A DNA stretch of 48,840 bases. Source: Candidatus Pelagibacterales bacterium (lineage in GTDB: Bacteria > Pseudomonadota > Alphaproteobacteria > TMED109). Numbering within the stretch: position 1 is the stretch's first letter; every line of letters begins with the position of its first letter. Made by a program: the position numbers and the translations under genes. The stretch covers positions 1-48,840 of the forward strand of contig NYVM01000061.1 in NCBI GenBank assembly GCA_002684605.1. Reading direction: 5' to 3'. This document shows, in pieces, positions 1-8,810 of the stretch. Under the pieces are notes generated by a model. It did not search any database. It was not told the DNA's origin and saw nothing but the letters and a program-made list of their open reading frames with translations.

Positions 1-539
1 TATAGCTTTGTAGCTTGATTATTAGCGAAATCGGTTCCACTATGATGTCTATTTTTTACATCCATAGGATTTAGACCCATATCTTTCCACTTTTGAATTA
101 TTGACAACAAGCTTCTTGCTGGCCAACGTTTTTCATCTATATTTTCTGCAGAAAGTATTTGCTTTATTAATCTTAGTTGATCGTCTGTATCTATAATTGT
201 AAAAGTTGTTTTTAAGTTTACTAATTCTGCATTAGAGCGAAGAATTCTAGCTGCCAATGAATGGAAAGTTCCCAACCACCATCCTGCAATTGAAGATCCC
301 ACCATACTTTCTACTCTTATTCTCATTTCATTTGCAGCTTTATTTGTAAAAGTTACAGTAAGGATTTCAGACGGGTGAGCAATACCTTCATATAATAGAT
401 TAGAAAGTCTAGTAGTAAGAACTTTTGTTTTTCCGGTGCCTGCTCCTGCTAATACTAGAAGAGGACCATTAACTGTTTCTACAGCATCTCTTTGTTCTGA
501 GTTTAATTCAGATAAATAATTATTTTTACTAATTGTCAT
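1..539 (-). CDS. uvrD: UvrD/PcrA-type DNA helicase, N-terminal part (runs off the window)
   Basis: SF1A ATP-dependent 3'-5' DNA helicase, expected to act in nucleotide excision and mismatch repair. The first ~179 codons are present. The translation begins MTISKNNYLSELNSEQ and contains the Q motif (LNSEQRDAV) and Walker A GAGTGKT near residue 35, then motif Ia (TVTFTNKAANEM) and motif Ib (GTFHSLAARIL), all in the order expected for UvrD/PcrA. The 3' end lies beyond position 1, so UvrD and PcrA cannot be told apart. It starts 12 bases after the SDR gene stops and is probably co-transcribed with it. Nothing in the visible part is degenerate. Confidence 0.93.
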   Translation of the reverse strand, partial: MTISKNNYLSELNSEQRDAVETVNGPLLVLAGAGTGKTKVLTTRLSNLLYEGIAHPSEILTVTFTNKAANEMRIRVESMVGSSIAGWWLGTFHSLAARILRSNAELVNLKTTFTIIDTDDQLRLIKQILSAENIDEKRWPARSLLSIIQKWKDMGLNPMDVKNRHHSGTDFANNQATKL

Positions 540-551
540 TATAAAAGCATA

Positions 552-1385
552 TTATATAGCAGACCATCCGCCATCCAGCATTAAAGTATGTCCAGTTACA
601 ATAGAAGATGCATTAGAAGCTAGATATAAAATTCCTCCAGCCATTTCAGAAACTTCAGCTAGTCTCCTTAAAGGCGTTCTTTCTATAATATGATTTAATT
701 TTTCTTTATCTGCATTTAATTGTTTCACTAGTCTAGTTTTTGTATAGGTAGGCCCAATAGAATTAACTCTTATTCCTCTTGGTCCCCATTCATTAGCTAG
801 AGATCTTGTAAGGTTTACTAATCCTCCTTTAGATGCATGGTAGGGAGAATTGGGAGCTGGTCCACCTCCTGTAACTCCCATTATTGAGGAAATATTAATA
901 ATTGATCCTTTTTTATTTTTAAGCATATATTTTGCTGCTGTTCTACAGCAAATAAAAGCACTAGTTAGGTTCAGTTTAATTATATTTTCAAAATCTTCTG
1001 TTTTCATTTCTTCTGCAGGATTTCTGTTTGCTGTCCCAGCATTATTTATTAAGACATCTATTGACCCAAAATATACAGATACCTCACTAAAAACTTTAAT
1101 AATATTTTCTTCTTTAGTTATATCTAGTTCCCATGCTTTTGCTTTAATACCTTCTTCAGCCAATTCTTTTTCTAATACTTTGGCTGAATCAAAATTTTTA
1201 TCAGTTATAGCTATATTTCCTCCTGCCTTTCCACATGCAATAGCGGCTACTCTTCCTATTCCATGGGCAGAACCAGTTATTAAAGTAGTAGTATTTTTTA
1301 AACTAAAAAGGTTTAAAACATCAAAGTTTTTAGCAGAAGGCATTAAAAAACCTGTTTCCTCATCAATAATTTCTCCATTTACCAT
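552..1385 (-). CDS. SDR-family NAD(P)-dependent oxidoreductase
   Basis: Short-chain dehydrogenase/reductase, 277 residues. The glycine-rich cofactor motif TGSAHGIG lies near residue 37, NNAG near 114, a catalytic serine in ISSIMG, and the YHASK Tyr/Lys pair near 181. An Asp at the end of beta-2 (AITDK) suggests a preference for NAD(H). The C-terminal pattern LASNASSIVTGHTLMLDGGW is typical of sugar-acid and 3-oxoacyl SDRs such as gluconate 5-dehydrogenase-like enzymes, but the substrate cannot be read from sequence. There are about 30 residues before the Rossmann fold. An internal ATG at residue 15 is also preceded by an AGG, so the start could be 1343. It lies between an RraA-family gene and uvrD, and the RraA neighbour hints at organic-acid metabolism. 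Confidence 0.9.
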   Translation of the reverse strand: MVNGEIIDEETGFLMPSAKNFDVLNLFSLKNTTTLITGSAHGIGRVAAIACGKAGGNIAITDKNFDSAKVLEKELAEEGIKAKAWELDITKEENIIKVFSEVSVYFGSIDVLINNAGTANRNPAEEMKTEDFENIIKLNLTSAFICCRTAAKYMLKNKKGSIINISSIMGVTGGGPAPNSPYHASKGGLVNLTRSLANEWGPRGIRVNSIGPTYTKTRLVKQLNADKEKLNHIIERTPLRRLAEVSEMAGGILYLASNASSIVTGHTLMLDGGWSAI

Positions 1386-1403
1386 TTATCTATCCTATAT
1401 TTA

Positions 1404-2063
1404 TTAAAATTTTTTATATTTAAGGTATGCTTCTTTAGGGTTTATCCCCTTTAATATAGCATCACGCATCTTATTTTCAGAGCTTAAATCCTTTTTAGCT
1501 TTATTTATGATTTTAAAAATAATATTATTTGGAATTATTACTATGCCATCCTCATCAGCTATACTGTAATCACCAGTGTTTATATTAACATTTCCAATCT
1601 TAATAGATTTTCCCATTTCATTAACTATCCATCTGCCGGCAACATCTTTTGGTGAGTTATACCTGCAATAAACTGGAAATTTTATCTCTGATTTTATTCT
1701 TGTTACATCTCTACATCCAGCATCCGTTATATAACCTCTAACTCCTCTTAGCTTTAAAGCTTCTGCAGAAAGTTCTCCCATTAATGCAATAGAATTATTA
1801 TTTGGTTGGCATATTATTACAGAATTTTTTTCTGCTTTAGATAAAAATTCTGTCCAAGATAGCAAACTTTCATCTATACTTGCATTACTTTTTAACTTTC
1901 CTGATAAAGTCCATATTTTTCCTACAACTTTATTTTCAAATAAAAGAGGTTTTATTTCATGAGGTAGTGTTTGATTTAATAAATTTTCTGATCTAAGTGC
2001 ATCATGAACTATAGAAGAGTTTAATAATAACAATTCTTCTATAATTTGATCTTCATTTAACAT
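1404..2063 (-). CDS. RraA-family protein (HMG/CHA aldolase-like or RNase E regulator-like)
   Basis: RraA/dimethylmenaquinone-methyltransferase-like fold, 219 residues. The family signature is clear: GVRGYITDAGCRDVTRI around residue 110, carrying the Arg and Asp that in the aldolase members bind substrate and metal, and ADEDGIVIIP near 170. Family members are either class II 4-hydroxy-4-methyl-2-oxoglutarate/oxaloacetate aldolases or, in gammaproteobacteria, the RNase E inhibitor RraA. The intact DxGxxRD-type motif and the adjacent dehydrogenase favour an enzymatic role here, which is an inference. The gene sits 18 bases upstream of the SDR gene on the same strand. Confidence 0.85.
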   Translation of the reverse strand: MLNEDQIIEELLLLNSSIVHDALRSENLLNQTLPHEIKPLLFENKVVGKIWTLSGKLKSNASIDESLLSWTEFLSKAEKNSVIICQPNNNSIALMGELSAEALKLRGVRGYITDAGCRDVTRIKSEIKFPVYCRYNSPKDVAGRWIVNEMGKSIKIGNVNINTGDYSIADEDGIVIIPNNIIFKIINKAKKDLSSENKMRDAILKGINPKEAYLKYKKF

Positions 2064-2084
2064 ATTTTCTTACTTTTAAAGGTA

Positions 2085-2282
2085 TCATTTCTTTGTTGGG
2101 TCAGGAAAATCTGCTTCTATATTACAACTATTCGTTTCAGTATCAAAATCTCCAGAACAAAGCAGCTTAAAAGGGTTTAATTCATTAAAAGAGTATTCAC
2201 TACAACTCACTAACAATAAAAATATAGATATAAAAAAAATATTTTTAAATTTATTTATAATTAAAGTAATATTTAAGATGAT
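2085..2282 (-). CDS. Small putative lipoprotein with apparent non-AUG (AUC) start
   Basis: An open frame of 65 codons with no ATG, GTG or TTG start that would include its signal peptide. An in-frame stop lies upstream near 2320. The frame encodes a hydrophobic stretch (FFISIFLLL) followed by lipobox LVSC, with Cys at codon 27, then a short polar tail containing two more cysteines. A good ribosome site, AAGGA at 2290-2294, lies exactly 7 bases before an ATC codon at 2282-2280, so I place the start there. Leaving out the N-terminus would destroy the signal sequence. It lies between oxidase subunit IV and the RraA gene, same strand. I do not recognise the family. It may be translated from AUC, or it may be a decaying gene whose ATG has mutated. 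Confidence 0.5.
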   Translation of the reverse strand: MILNITLIINKFKNIFFISIFLLLVSCSEYSFNELNPFKLLCSGDFDTETNSCNIEADFPDPTKK

Positions 2283-2330
2283 TTCTGTATCCTTGGTTAT
2301 ATTATTAGTTAATAATCAGTAATTATTTTT

Positions 2331-2459
2331 TCAAAGTAAAAAAACAGCCATTAAAACTACTAATGCAATAACACCTATTGTTCCGTATGTGCCATATTTT
2401 ACAAAATTTTTCCATGTACTTACATGATCTTCATAATATTTTTTTTGATCATATGCCAT
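2331..2459 (-). CDS. aa3-type cytochrome c oxidase subunit IV (42 aa)
   Basis: A 42-residue single-span membrane microprotein. It starts MAYDQKKYYEDHVSTWKNF and continues with a hydrophobic segment from about residue 25 to 42. The short hydrophilic N-terminus with an H-x3-W-x2-F pattern (HVSTWKNF) before one transmembrane helix is characteristic of the alphaproteobacterial aa3 oxidase subunit IV family (Pfam COX4_pro_2). In known structures that subunit packs against subunits I and III at the lipid face. Its position, divergent from coxB and facing the oxidase operon, supports the assignment. It is shorter than most gene callers accept. Confidence 0.8.
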   Translation of the reverse strand: MAYDQKKYYEDHVSTWKNFVKYGTYGTIGVIALVVLMAVFLL

Positions 2460-2732
2460 TTAATTTACTCCATAACTTAGTGATAACTGATTTAATTATT
2501 AAAAATAATAACAAATAAAAAATAATAATACATATTTATTTTTATTTAATTTTAATCTTATGATTGGAATTTTTTAAATAACACTTAATTTTTTAAAAAA
2601 AATTATTTTTTTATTTTTAAATTTTTATAATAATCTTGATTTACGATAAATACATTGCTAAATGAGTATGGTAAATATTTTTGTTAATATTATGGTTGTT
2701 AAGTTTAATTTTATTATAAGAGGTGCTTCATT
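2460..2732. promoter_or_regulatory. Divergent intergenic region of the cytochrome oxidase cluster
   Basis: These 273 bases, almost entirely A and T, separate the leftward subunit IV gene from rightward coxB, so both promoters should lie here. One possible sigma70-like pair for coxB is TTGTTA at 2681-2686 and TTTAAT at 2704-2709, a 17-base spacer, with the ribosome site AGAGGTG near 2719. In such AT-rich sequence that match is weak evidence. I see no further reading frame, tRNA or long hairpin. Confidence 0.4.
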
Positions 2733-3584
2733 ATGTGCGGTTTTAAAAATTTAAAAATTATTTTAAGCTCATTTATTACTTTATTTATTTCAAGCCAGGC
2801 TTTTTCTGAAGAAAATTTAGGAGCAGCTCATCCATGGGGATTAAACCTTAGAGAAGCTTTTTCTCCTGTTATGCTGGAAATGGTCTCTTTTCATAATGCT
2901 TTAATATGGCTTATAACAGCTATATCATTATTTGTATTAGCGTTATTGGTAATTATAGTTGTTAAATTTAATACAAAAGCTAGCCCAAAAGCGAGTAAAA
3001 CCACTCATAATACTTTTTTAGAAATAGCTTGGACTGCAATTCCAGTATTAATTTTGGTTGTTATGGCTGTTCCATCTTTTAAACTACTTTATAAAGGTGA
3101 TGTTATTCCAGAAGCGCATATGACGGTAAAAGCTATAGGTCATCAATGGTACTGGTCTTATGAGTATCCTGACCACGGAAATTTTACGTATGATGCATGG
3201 TTAGTCCAAGATGAAGAAGATATGGAGGGGGAAGATAGACCTTTTACTAGATTGCTTACTACTGACACAAGAGTAGTTGTTCCTGTGGGAAAGGTAATTA
3301 GAGTTCAAATGACTTCTACAGATGTATTGCATAGTTGGGCAGTACCTTCATTAGGGGTTAAAAAAGACGCTGTTCCAGGACGATTAAATGAATTATGGTT
3401 TGAAGCTAATAGAGAAGGAATATTTTATGGTCAATGTTCAGAATTATGTGGAACAAATCATGGCTTTATGCCTATAGAGGTGCATGCAGTTTCAGAAGAA
3501 AAATTCTTAGCATGGATTGAAGATTCAAAAGAAAAATATGCTAAGGTAGGACAAAATCTTAATTTAGCTGAAATTAAAGAGTAA
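2733..3584 (+). CDS. coxB: Cytochrome c oxidase subunit II
   Basis: CuA-bearing subunit of the aa3 oxidase, which takes electrons from cytochrome c on the periplasmic side. 283 residues: a signal peptide of about 25 residues (cleavage likely after QAFS), two transmembrane helices near 52-75 and 93-112, then the cupredoxin domain. All CuA ligands are present: H200, C235, E237 (backbone), C239, H243 and M246. The aromatic electron-entry patch (HQWYWSYEY) precedes the domain core. The start is supported by AGAGGTG upstream. It is the first gene of the oxidase operon, 33 bases before coxA. Confidence 0.98.
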   Translation: MCGFKNLKIILSSFITLFISSQAFSEENLGAAHPWGLNLREAFSPVMLEMVSFHNALIWLITAISLFVLALLVIIVVKFNTKASPKASKTTHNTFLEIAWTAIPVLILVVMAVPSFKLLYKGDVIPEAHMTVKAIGHQWYWSYEYPDHGNFTYDAWLVQDEEDMEGEDRPFTRLLTTDTRVVVPVGKVIRVQMTSTDVLHSWAVPSLGVKKDAVPGRLNELWFEANREGIFYGQCSELCGTNHGFMPIEVHAVSEEKFLAWIEDSKEKYAKVGQNLNLAEIKE

Positions 3585-3605
3585 ATATATTTTTAAATTA
3601 ATTAG

Positions 3606-5201
<1,596 letters not shown>

Positions 5202-5234
5202 TTAGGTAGGTTTATAATTTAGTTAGGGGTTATT

Positions 5235-6152
5235 ATGGTTTTCTCAAACAAAAGTGAGAAGCTTGAAATTAATAGTAATGGTTCTATTGCAACTGTAAGT
5301 GACTATTTTGAGCTTTTAAAACCAAGAGTAATGTCACTTGCGATATTTACTGCAATTATAGGTTTACTACTTGCTCCTAACAATATTCACCCATTTTTAG
5401 CGGTATTTTCTATAATTGCAATAGGAGCAGGCGCAGGCGCGGCAGGTGCAATAAATATGTGGTATGATAAGGATATTGACAAAGTTATGGATAGAACAAA
5501 ATCCAGACCTGTTCCTTCAGGAAGAGTTAAGTCAGAAGAAGCTCTCACCTTAGGCATAGTGCTATCTATTTTTTCTATACTACTTTTGTTTGTTGCTTCT
5601 AATTATATAGCAGCATCCATTTTGTTTTTATCAATAATATTTTATATTTTTATATACACAATATGGTTGAAAAGAATTACTACACAAAACATAGTTATAG
5701 GTGGAGCAGCTGGAGCTCTTCCTCCTATAATAGGTTGGTTTGCAGTTTCTCAAGAATTTAGTATGCTTCCTGTTTTACTTTTTATGATCATATTTTTTTG
5801 GACACCTCCTCATTTTTGGGCTTTATCATTATATAGGTCAAATGATTATCAAAGAGCTGGAATTCCTATGTTGCCAGTAGTTAAAGGAAAAAAAGTAACA
5901 AGAATTAATATATTACTTTATTCAATTTCATTAATATTTATTTGTCCATCGCCATGGTACTTAGGTTATTTAGGTAATATTTATGGAGTTCTTACAACTT
6001 TATTTACTCTAGTATTTATTTATTTTTCATGGAATGTATATAAGGAAAAATTAGGTTCAGAACCAGTTTTGTTTAAGTATTCTATCCTTTATTTATTTCT
6101 TTTGTTCTTAATTATGCCAATAGATAAATATTTTTATATTTGGATTAATTAG
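5235..6152 (+). CDS. ctaB: Heme O synthase (protoheme IX farnesyltransferase)
   Basis: UbiA-superfamily integral membrane enzyme that adds a farnesyl group to heme B, giving heme O, the precursor of heme A made by CtaA in this same cluster. 305 residues with about nine membrane helices. The prenyl-diphosphate/Mg motif NMWYDKDIDKVMDRTKSRP lies near residues 74-92 and includes the paired Asp residues; a second conserved block, FFWTPPHFWALSLYR, sits near 188. It is 33 bases after coxA and two bases before coxF, so it is co-transcribed with the oxidase. Confidence 0.97.
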   Translation: MVFSNKSEKLEINSNGSIATVSDYFELLKPRVMSLAIFTAIIGLLLAPNNIHPFLAVFSIIAIGAGAGAAGAINMWYDKDIDKVMDRTKSRPVPSGRVKSEEALTLGIVLSIFSILLLFVASNYIAASILFLSIIFYIFIYTIWLKRITTQNIVIGGAAGALPPIIGWFAVSQEFSMLPVLLFMIIFFWTPPHFWALSLYRSNDYQRAGIPMLPVVKGKKVTRINILLYSISLIFICPSPWYLGYLGNIYGVLTTLFTLVFIYFSWNVYKEKLGSEPVLFKYSILYLFLLFLIMPIDKYFYIWIN

Positions 6153-6153
6153 A

Positions 6154-6279
6154 ATGGATAAAAATAAAAAAGATAAACAAAAAAGCAAGTTAAGAAAGAA
6201 AAACTGGATGATTGCCTATCTAATAATATTTATTATATTAAGTATATATATTATATCTTTTATTAAGATAGGTGGATAG
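6154..6279 (+). CDS. coxF: CoxF-like small membrane protein
   Basis: A 41-residue open frame: a lysine/arginine-rich N-terminus (about residues 1-16) followed by one hydrophobic helix (residues 19-37) and the end KIGG. It fills the gap between ctaB and ctaG exactly, starting two bases after the ctaB stop and ending two bases before the ctaG start. Alphaproteobacterial oxidase operons carry a small single-span protein called CoxF at this place, and length, topology and position all match. The sequence itself is low in complexity, so the name rests mainly on context. Its role in oxidase assembly is not well defined. Confidence 0.7.
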   Translation: MDKNKKDKQKSKLRKKNWMIAYLIIFIILSIYIISFIKIGG

Positions 6280-6281
6280 GT

Positions 6282-6869
6282 TTGGTTAAAGGTAATAAAA
6301 ATAAATATACTGCTTATTCAGTTATTTTTATAATTGTAGGTATGATTAGTCTTTCATACGCTGCTGTACCTTTATATGATTTATTTTGTAGGACTACAGG
6401 CTTTGGTGGCACTCCTGTTGTAAAAAAAGATAATATAAATGTTAAGGTTGTAAATAGTGTAGACATAAAGGTTCAATTTAATGCTGATGTGGCAGGAGGA
6501 CTAGAATGGAACTTTCTTCCTGTTGAGAGACAAAAAATAGTCAAGACTGGCTCTAATACTTTAGCTTTTTATAAAGCAAAAAATATATCTGATAAGGAAA
6601 TTACAGGAGTTGCAGCTTTTAATGTTACTCCTTTAAAAGTAGGAAAATATTTTTCTAAAATCGACTGTTTTTGTTTTGAAGAGCAAACTTTGAAAGCTGG
6701 AGAAGAAGTAGAGATGCCGGTAAGCTTTTATATTGATCCAGAGATAGCCAATGACCCTAATACGCAGGAAGTAAAAACTATAACTCTTTCTTATACCTTC
6801 TTTAATATTAATGAAAATCAGAAATATAAAGGTAAAATAAAAAAAAATACTACTGCACAAATTAAATAA
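6282..6869 (+). CDS. ctaG: Cytochrome c oxidase assembly protein CtaG (Cox11), copper delivery
   Basis: Membrane-anchored Cox11 homologue that inserts copper into the CuB site of subunit I. 195 residues: a short cytoplasmic tail, one membrane helix (about 12-30), then a periplasmic immunoglobulin-like domain. The copper-binding CFCF motif is present as C129-F-C131-F, followed by the family block EEQTLKAGEEVEMPVSFYIDP. Start is TTG at 6282, preceded by purine-rich GGTGGATAGG that overlaps the end of coxF. Tight packing with coxF implies translational coupling. Confidence 0.96.
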   Translation: MVKGNKNKYTAYSVIFIIVGMISLSYAAVPLYDLFCRTTGFGGTPVVKKDNINVKVVNSVDIKVQFNADVAGGLEWNFLPVERQKIVKTGSNTLAFYKAKNISDKEITGVAAFNVTPLKVGKYFSKIDCFCFEEQTLKAGEEVEMPVSFYIDPEIANDPNTQEVKTITLSYTFFNINENQKYKGKIKKNTTAQIK

Positions 6870-6910
6870 ATTAATGTAATATATAAGTAATAAATATAAG
6901 GAGTAAAACA

Positions 6911-7750
6911 ATGTCATCTAAAGCAAATCATCCATATCATCTTGTAGATCCAAGCCCATGGCCATTGGTAGGATCTATATCTGCATTAGTATTAGCAGTT
7001 GGTTCAATTATGTATATGCATGAATTAGATAAAGGTATTGTTTTAACTATAGGCTTAATAATGTCTTTAGGAACTATGGCTGCATGGTGGAGAGATGTTA
7101 TAAAAGAAGGTGAGCATGGAGGACATCATACAACAACTGTTCAGCTAGGTTTAAGATATGGAATGGTGTTATTTATTGTCTCTGAAATAATGTTTTTTGT
7201 TGCTTGGTTTTGGGCATTCTTTGATGCTAGCTTATTTGCTGGTGAAGCTATTCAGGTTTCTAGAGTAGAATTCACAGGAGGGCATTGGCCTCCAAATGGT
7301 GTAGAAGTGTTTGATCCATGGCATTTACCTCTTGTAAATACAATAATCTTATTAACTTCAGGTACAACAGTTACATGGGCCCACCATGCTATAAAAGAAA
7401 ATAAAAGAGGTGGACTGATCTGGGGGTTAGTATTAACTGTATTATTAGGCTTATTATTTACTGGTGTCCAAGCTTACGAATATGCCCATGCCGCATTTGG
7501 TTTTACTGATGGAATTTATTCATCAACTTTCTATATGGCAACAGGATTTCATGGCTTTCATGTAATAATAGGTACCATATTTTTGATTGTGTGCTTAGGA
7601 AGAGCTATGGTTGGACATTTCAAACCAGACCATCACTTTGGTTTTGAAGCAGCAGCTTGGTATTGGCATTTTGTAGATGTAGTATGGTTATTTTTATTTA
7701 TTTCTATTTATTATTGGGGCGGTTTAGGTGGCACTGTTCACGGTGGGTAG
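6911..7750 (+). CDS. coxC: Cytochrome c oxidase subunit III
   Basis: 279-residue, seven-helix subunit III of the aa3 oxidase, which stabilises the core and keeps proton uptake active over many turnovers. Recognisable family blocks are HPYHLVDPSPWPLVGS at the N-terminus, GMVLFIVSEIMFFVAWFWAFF near residue 80, the conserved Glu in that helix, TGFHGFHVIIGT near 216, and the C-terminal WYWHFVDVVWLFLFISIYYWG. Ribosome site AAGGAG lies upstream of the ATG. Its last 23 bases overlap the first possible start of the DUF983 gene. Confidence 0.98.
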   Translation: MSSKANHPYHLVDPSPWPLVGSISALVLAVGSIMYMHELDKGIVLTIGLIMSLGTMAAWWRDVIKEGEHGGHHTTTVQLGLRYGMVLFIVSEIMFFVAWFWAFFDASLFAGEAIQVSRVEFTGGHWPPNGVEVFDPWHLPLVNTIILLTSGTTVTWAHHAIKENKRGGLIWGLVLTVLLGLLFTGVQAYEYAHAAFGFTDGIYSSTFYMATGFHGFHVIIGTIFLIVCLGRAMVGHFKPDHHFGFEAAAWYWHFVDVVWLFLFISIYYWGGLGGTVHGG

Positions 7751-8117
7751 TGAAGAAAAGATAGTTAATAGTGAAGCTATAGTACCAAGATCATTACTTT
7801 TGAAATCTTTATATGGTTTATGTCCTAATTGTTCATATAAATCTGTTTTTACAAAATACATATGTTTAATGGATACATGTCCCAATTGTAGTATTAGACT
7901 AGATTCTGAAAGAGTAGGAGATGGTGCCGCATGGTTTGCTATGATTATCACAAGTATTTTAGTTGGGTTTGGAGCATTAATATTAGAAATTAATTTCCAT
8001 CCAAAATTATGGTTACATATAGTTATATGGACGCCGGCTATATTATTATTATCTATTATTATCTTAAGACCCTTTAAAGCGCTATTATTATGCCTATCTT
8101 ATAATAACAAAGGCTAG
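7728..8117 (+). CDS. DUF983-family membrane protein
   Basis: 129 residues with two CPNC zinc-ribbon-like pairs (near residues 33-36 and 50-53), then RVGDGAAWFAM, a conserved DUF983 block, and two membrane helices at about 62-82 and 88-108. DUF983 genes commonly follow coxC in alphaproteobacteria, and the family is presumed to help oxidase biogenesis, but the biochemical role is unknown. The start is a GTG; the most upstream, at 7728, overlaps coxC by 23 bases, and another in-frame GTG at 7743 would shorten the overlap. Neither has a clear ribosome site, which suits translational coupling to coxC. Confidence 0.88.
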   Translation: MALFTVGSEEKIVNSEAIVPRSLLLKSLYGLCPNCSYKSVFTKYICLMDTCPNCSIRLDSERVGDGAAWFAMIITSILVGFGALILEINFHPKLWLHIVIWTPAILLLSIIILRPFKALLLCLSYNNKG

Positions 8118-8123
8118 CAAAAA

Positions 8124-8810
8124 TTGAGCATACATAAACTAACTAAATTTCTTATATTTAACTCATTAGCTATAATAATTTTACTTTCTTTAGGAACATG
8201 GCAGTTAGAAAGATTAAGGTGGAAAAGTGATTTAATAGCGTCAATGAATAATAATATTTCCTTGCCTCCAGTTGAAGTTAACTCATCAATAATTAGTAAT
8301 ATTAAAAGTTATAGTTATAGACGCTTAAAACTAAATGGCTACTTTTTATATGATAAGAATATAACAATTTATTCAAAGGTAGTTAATGGTAAAGTAGGTA
8401 GGCATCTTGTGACGCCATTCAAAACAGAATTTGGTAATATACTCATTAATAGAGGTTTTGTTCCAGAGGATTATAAAGTTGAACCAAGCAAAAACACAAA
8501 GAATAAAAATATATTTATTAATGGTATGGTAAAGTTCCAACAAGAAATTAATTACTTTACTCCTACTAATAGTATCGTAAAAAACGAATGGTACTATATA
8601 AATATAGAAGAAATTAGTACTTACTTTAATTTAAATTTAAATAGTTTTTATGTTATAGAAGAAAATAACCCTAATGCAAGCTATCCATTAGGAAGTCAAT
8701 ACAATATAAATATACCAAATGACCATTTACAATATGCTTTTACATGGTTTTCTTTAGCTCTAGCACTATCTGTATTTCTGCACCTGTTATGGAGAAAAAA
8801 TGTTAATTAA
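8124..8810 (+). CDS. surf1: SURF1-family cytochrome oxidase assembly protein
   Basis: SURF1/Shy1 homologue that assists heme A insertion into subunit I. 228 residues in the usual arrangement: an N-terminal helix (about 9-27) with LGTWQLERLRWK directly after it, a periplasmic domain containing GRHLVTPFKT and the LINRGFVP motif, and a C-terminal helix (about 203-222) with HLQYAFTWFSLA. Start is TTG at 8124, with AAAGG upstream. It overlaps ctaA by 11 bases, so the two are likely translated together. Confidence 0.95.
   Translation: MSIHKLTKFLIFNSLAIIILLSLGTWQLERLRWKSDLIASMNNNISLPPVEVNSSIISNIKSYSYRRLKLNGYFLYDKNITIYSKVVNGKVGRHLVTPFKTEFGNILINRGFVPEDYKVEPSKNTKNKNIFINGMVKFQQEINYFTPTNSIVKNEWYYINIEEISTYFNLNLNSFYVIEENNPNASYPLGSQYNINIPNDHLQYAFTWFSLALALSVFLHLLWRKNVN

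Noticed and set aside
850..1407. 185-codon open frame on the plus strand opposite the SDR gene
   Set aside because: It is the antisense shadow of a clearly conserved gene; it has no ribosome site or recognisable domain.
7724..7951. 75-codon frame opposite the DUF983 gene
   Set aside because: Shadow of the DUF983 frame, which has two CPNC motifs, membrane helices and operon position.
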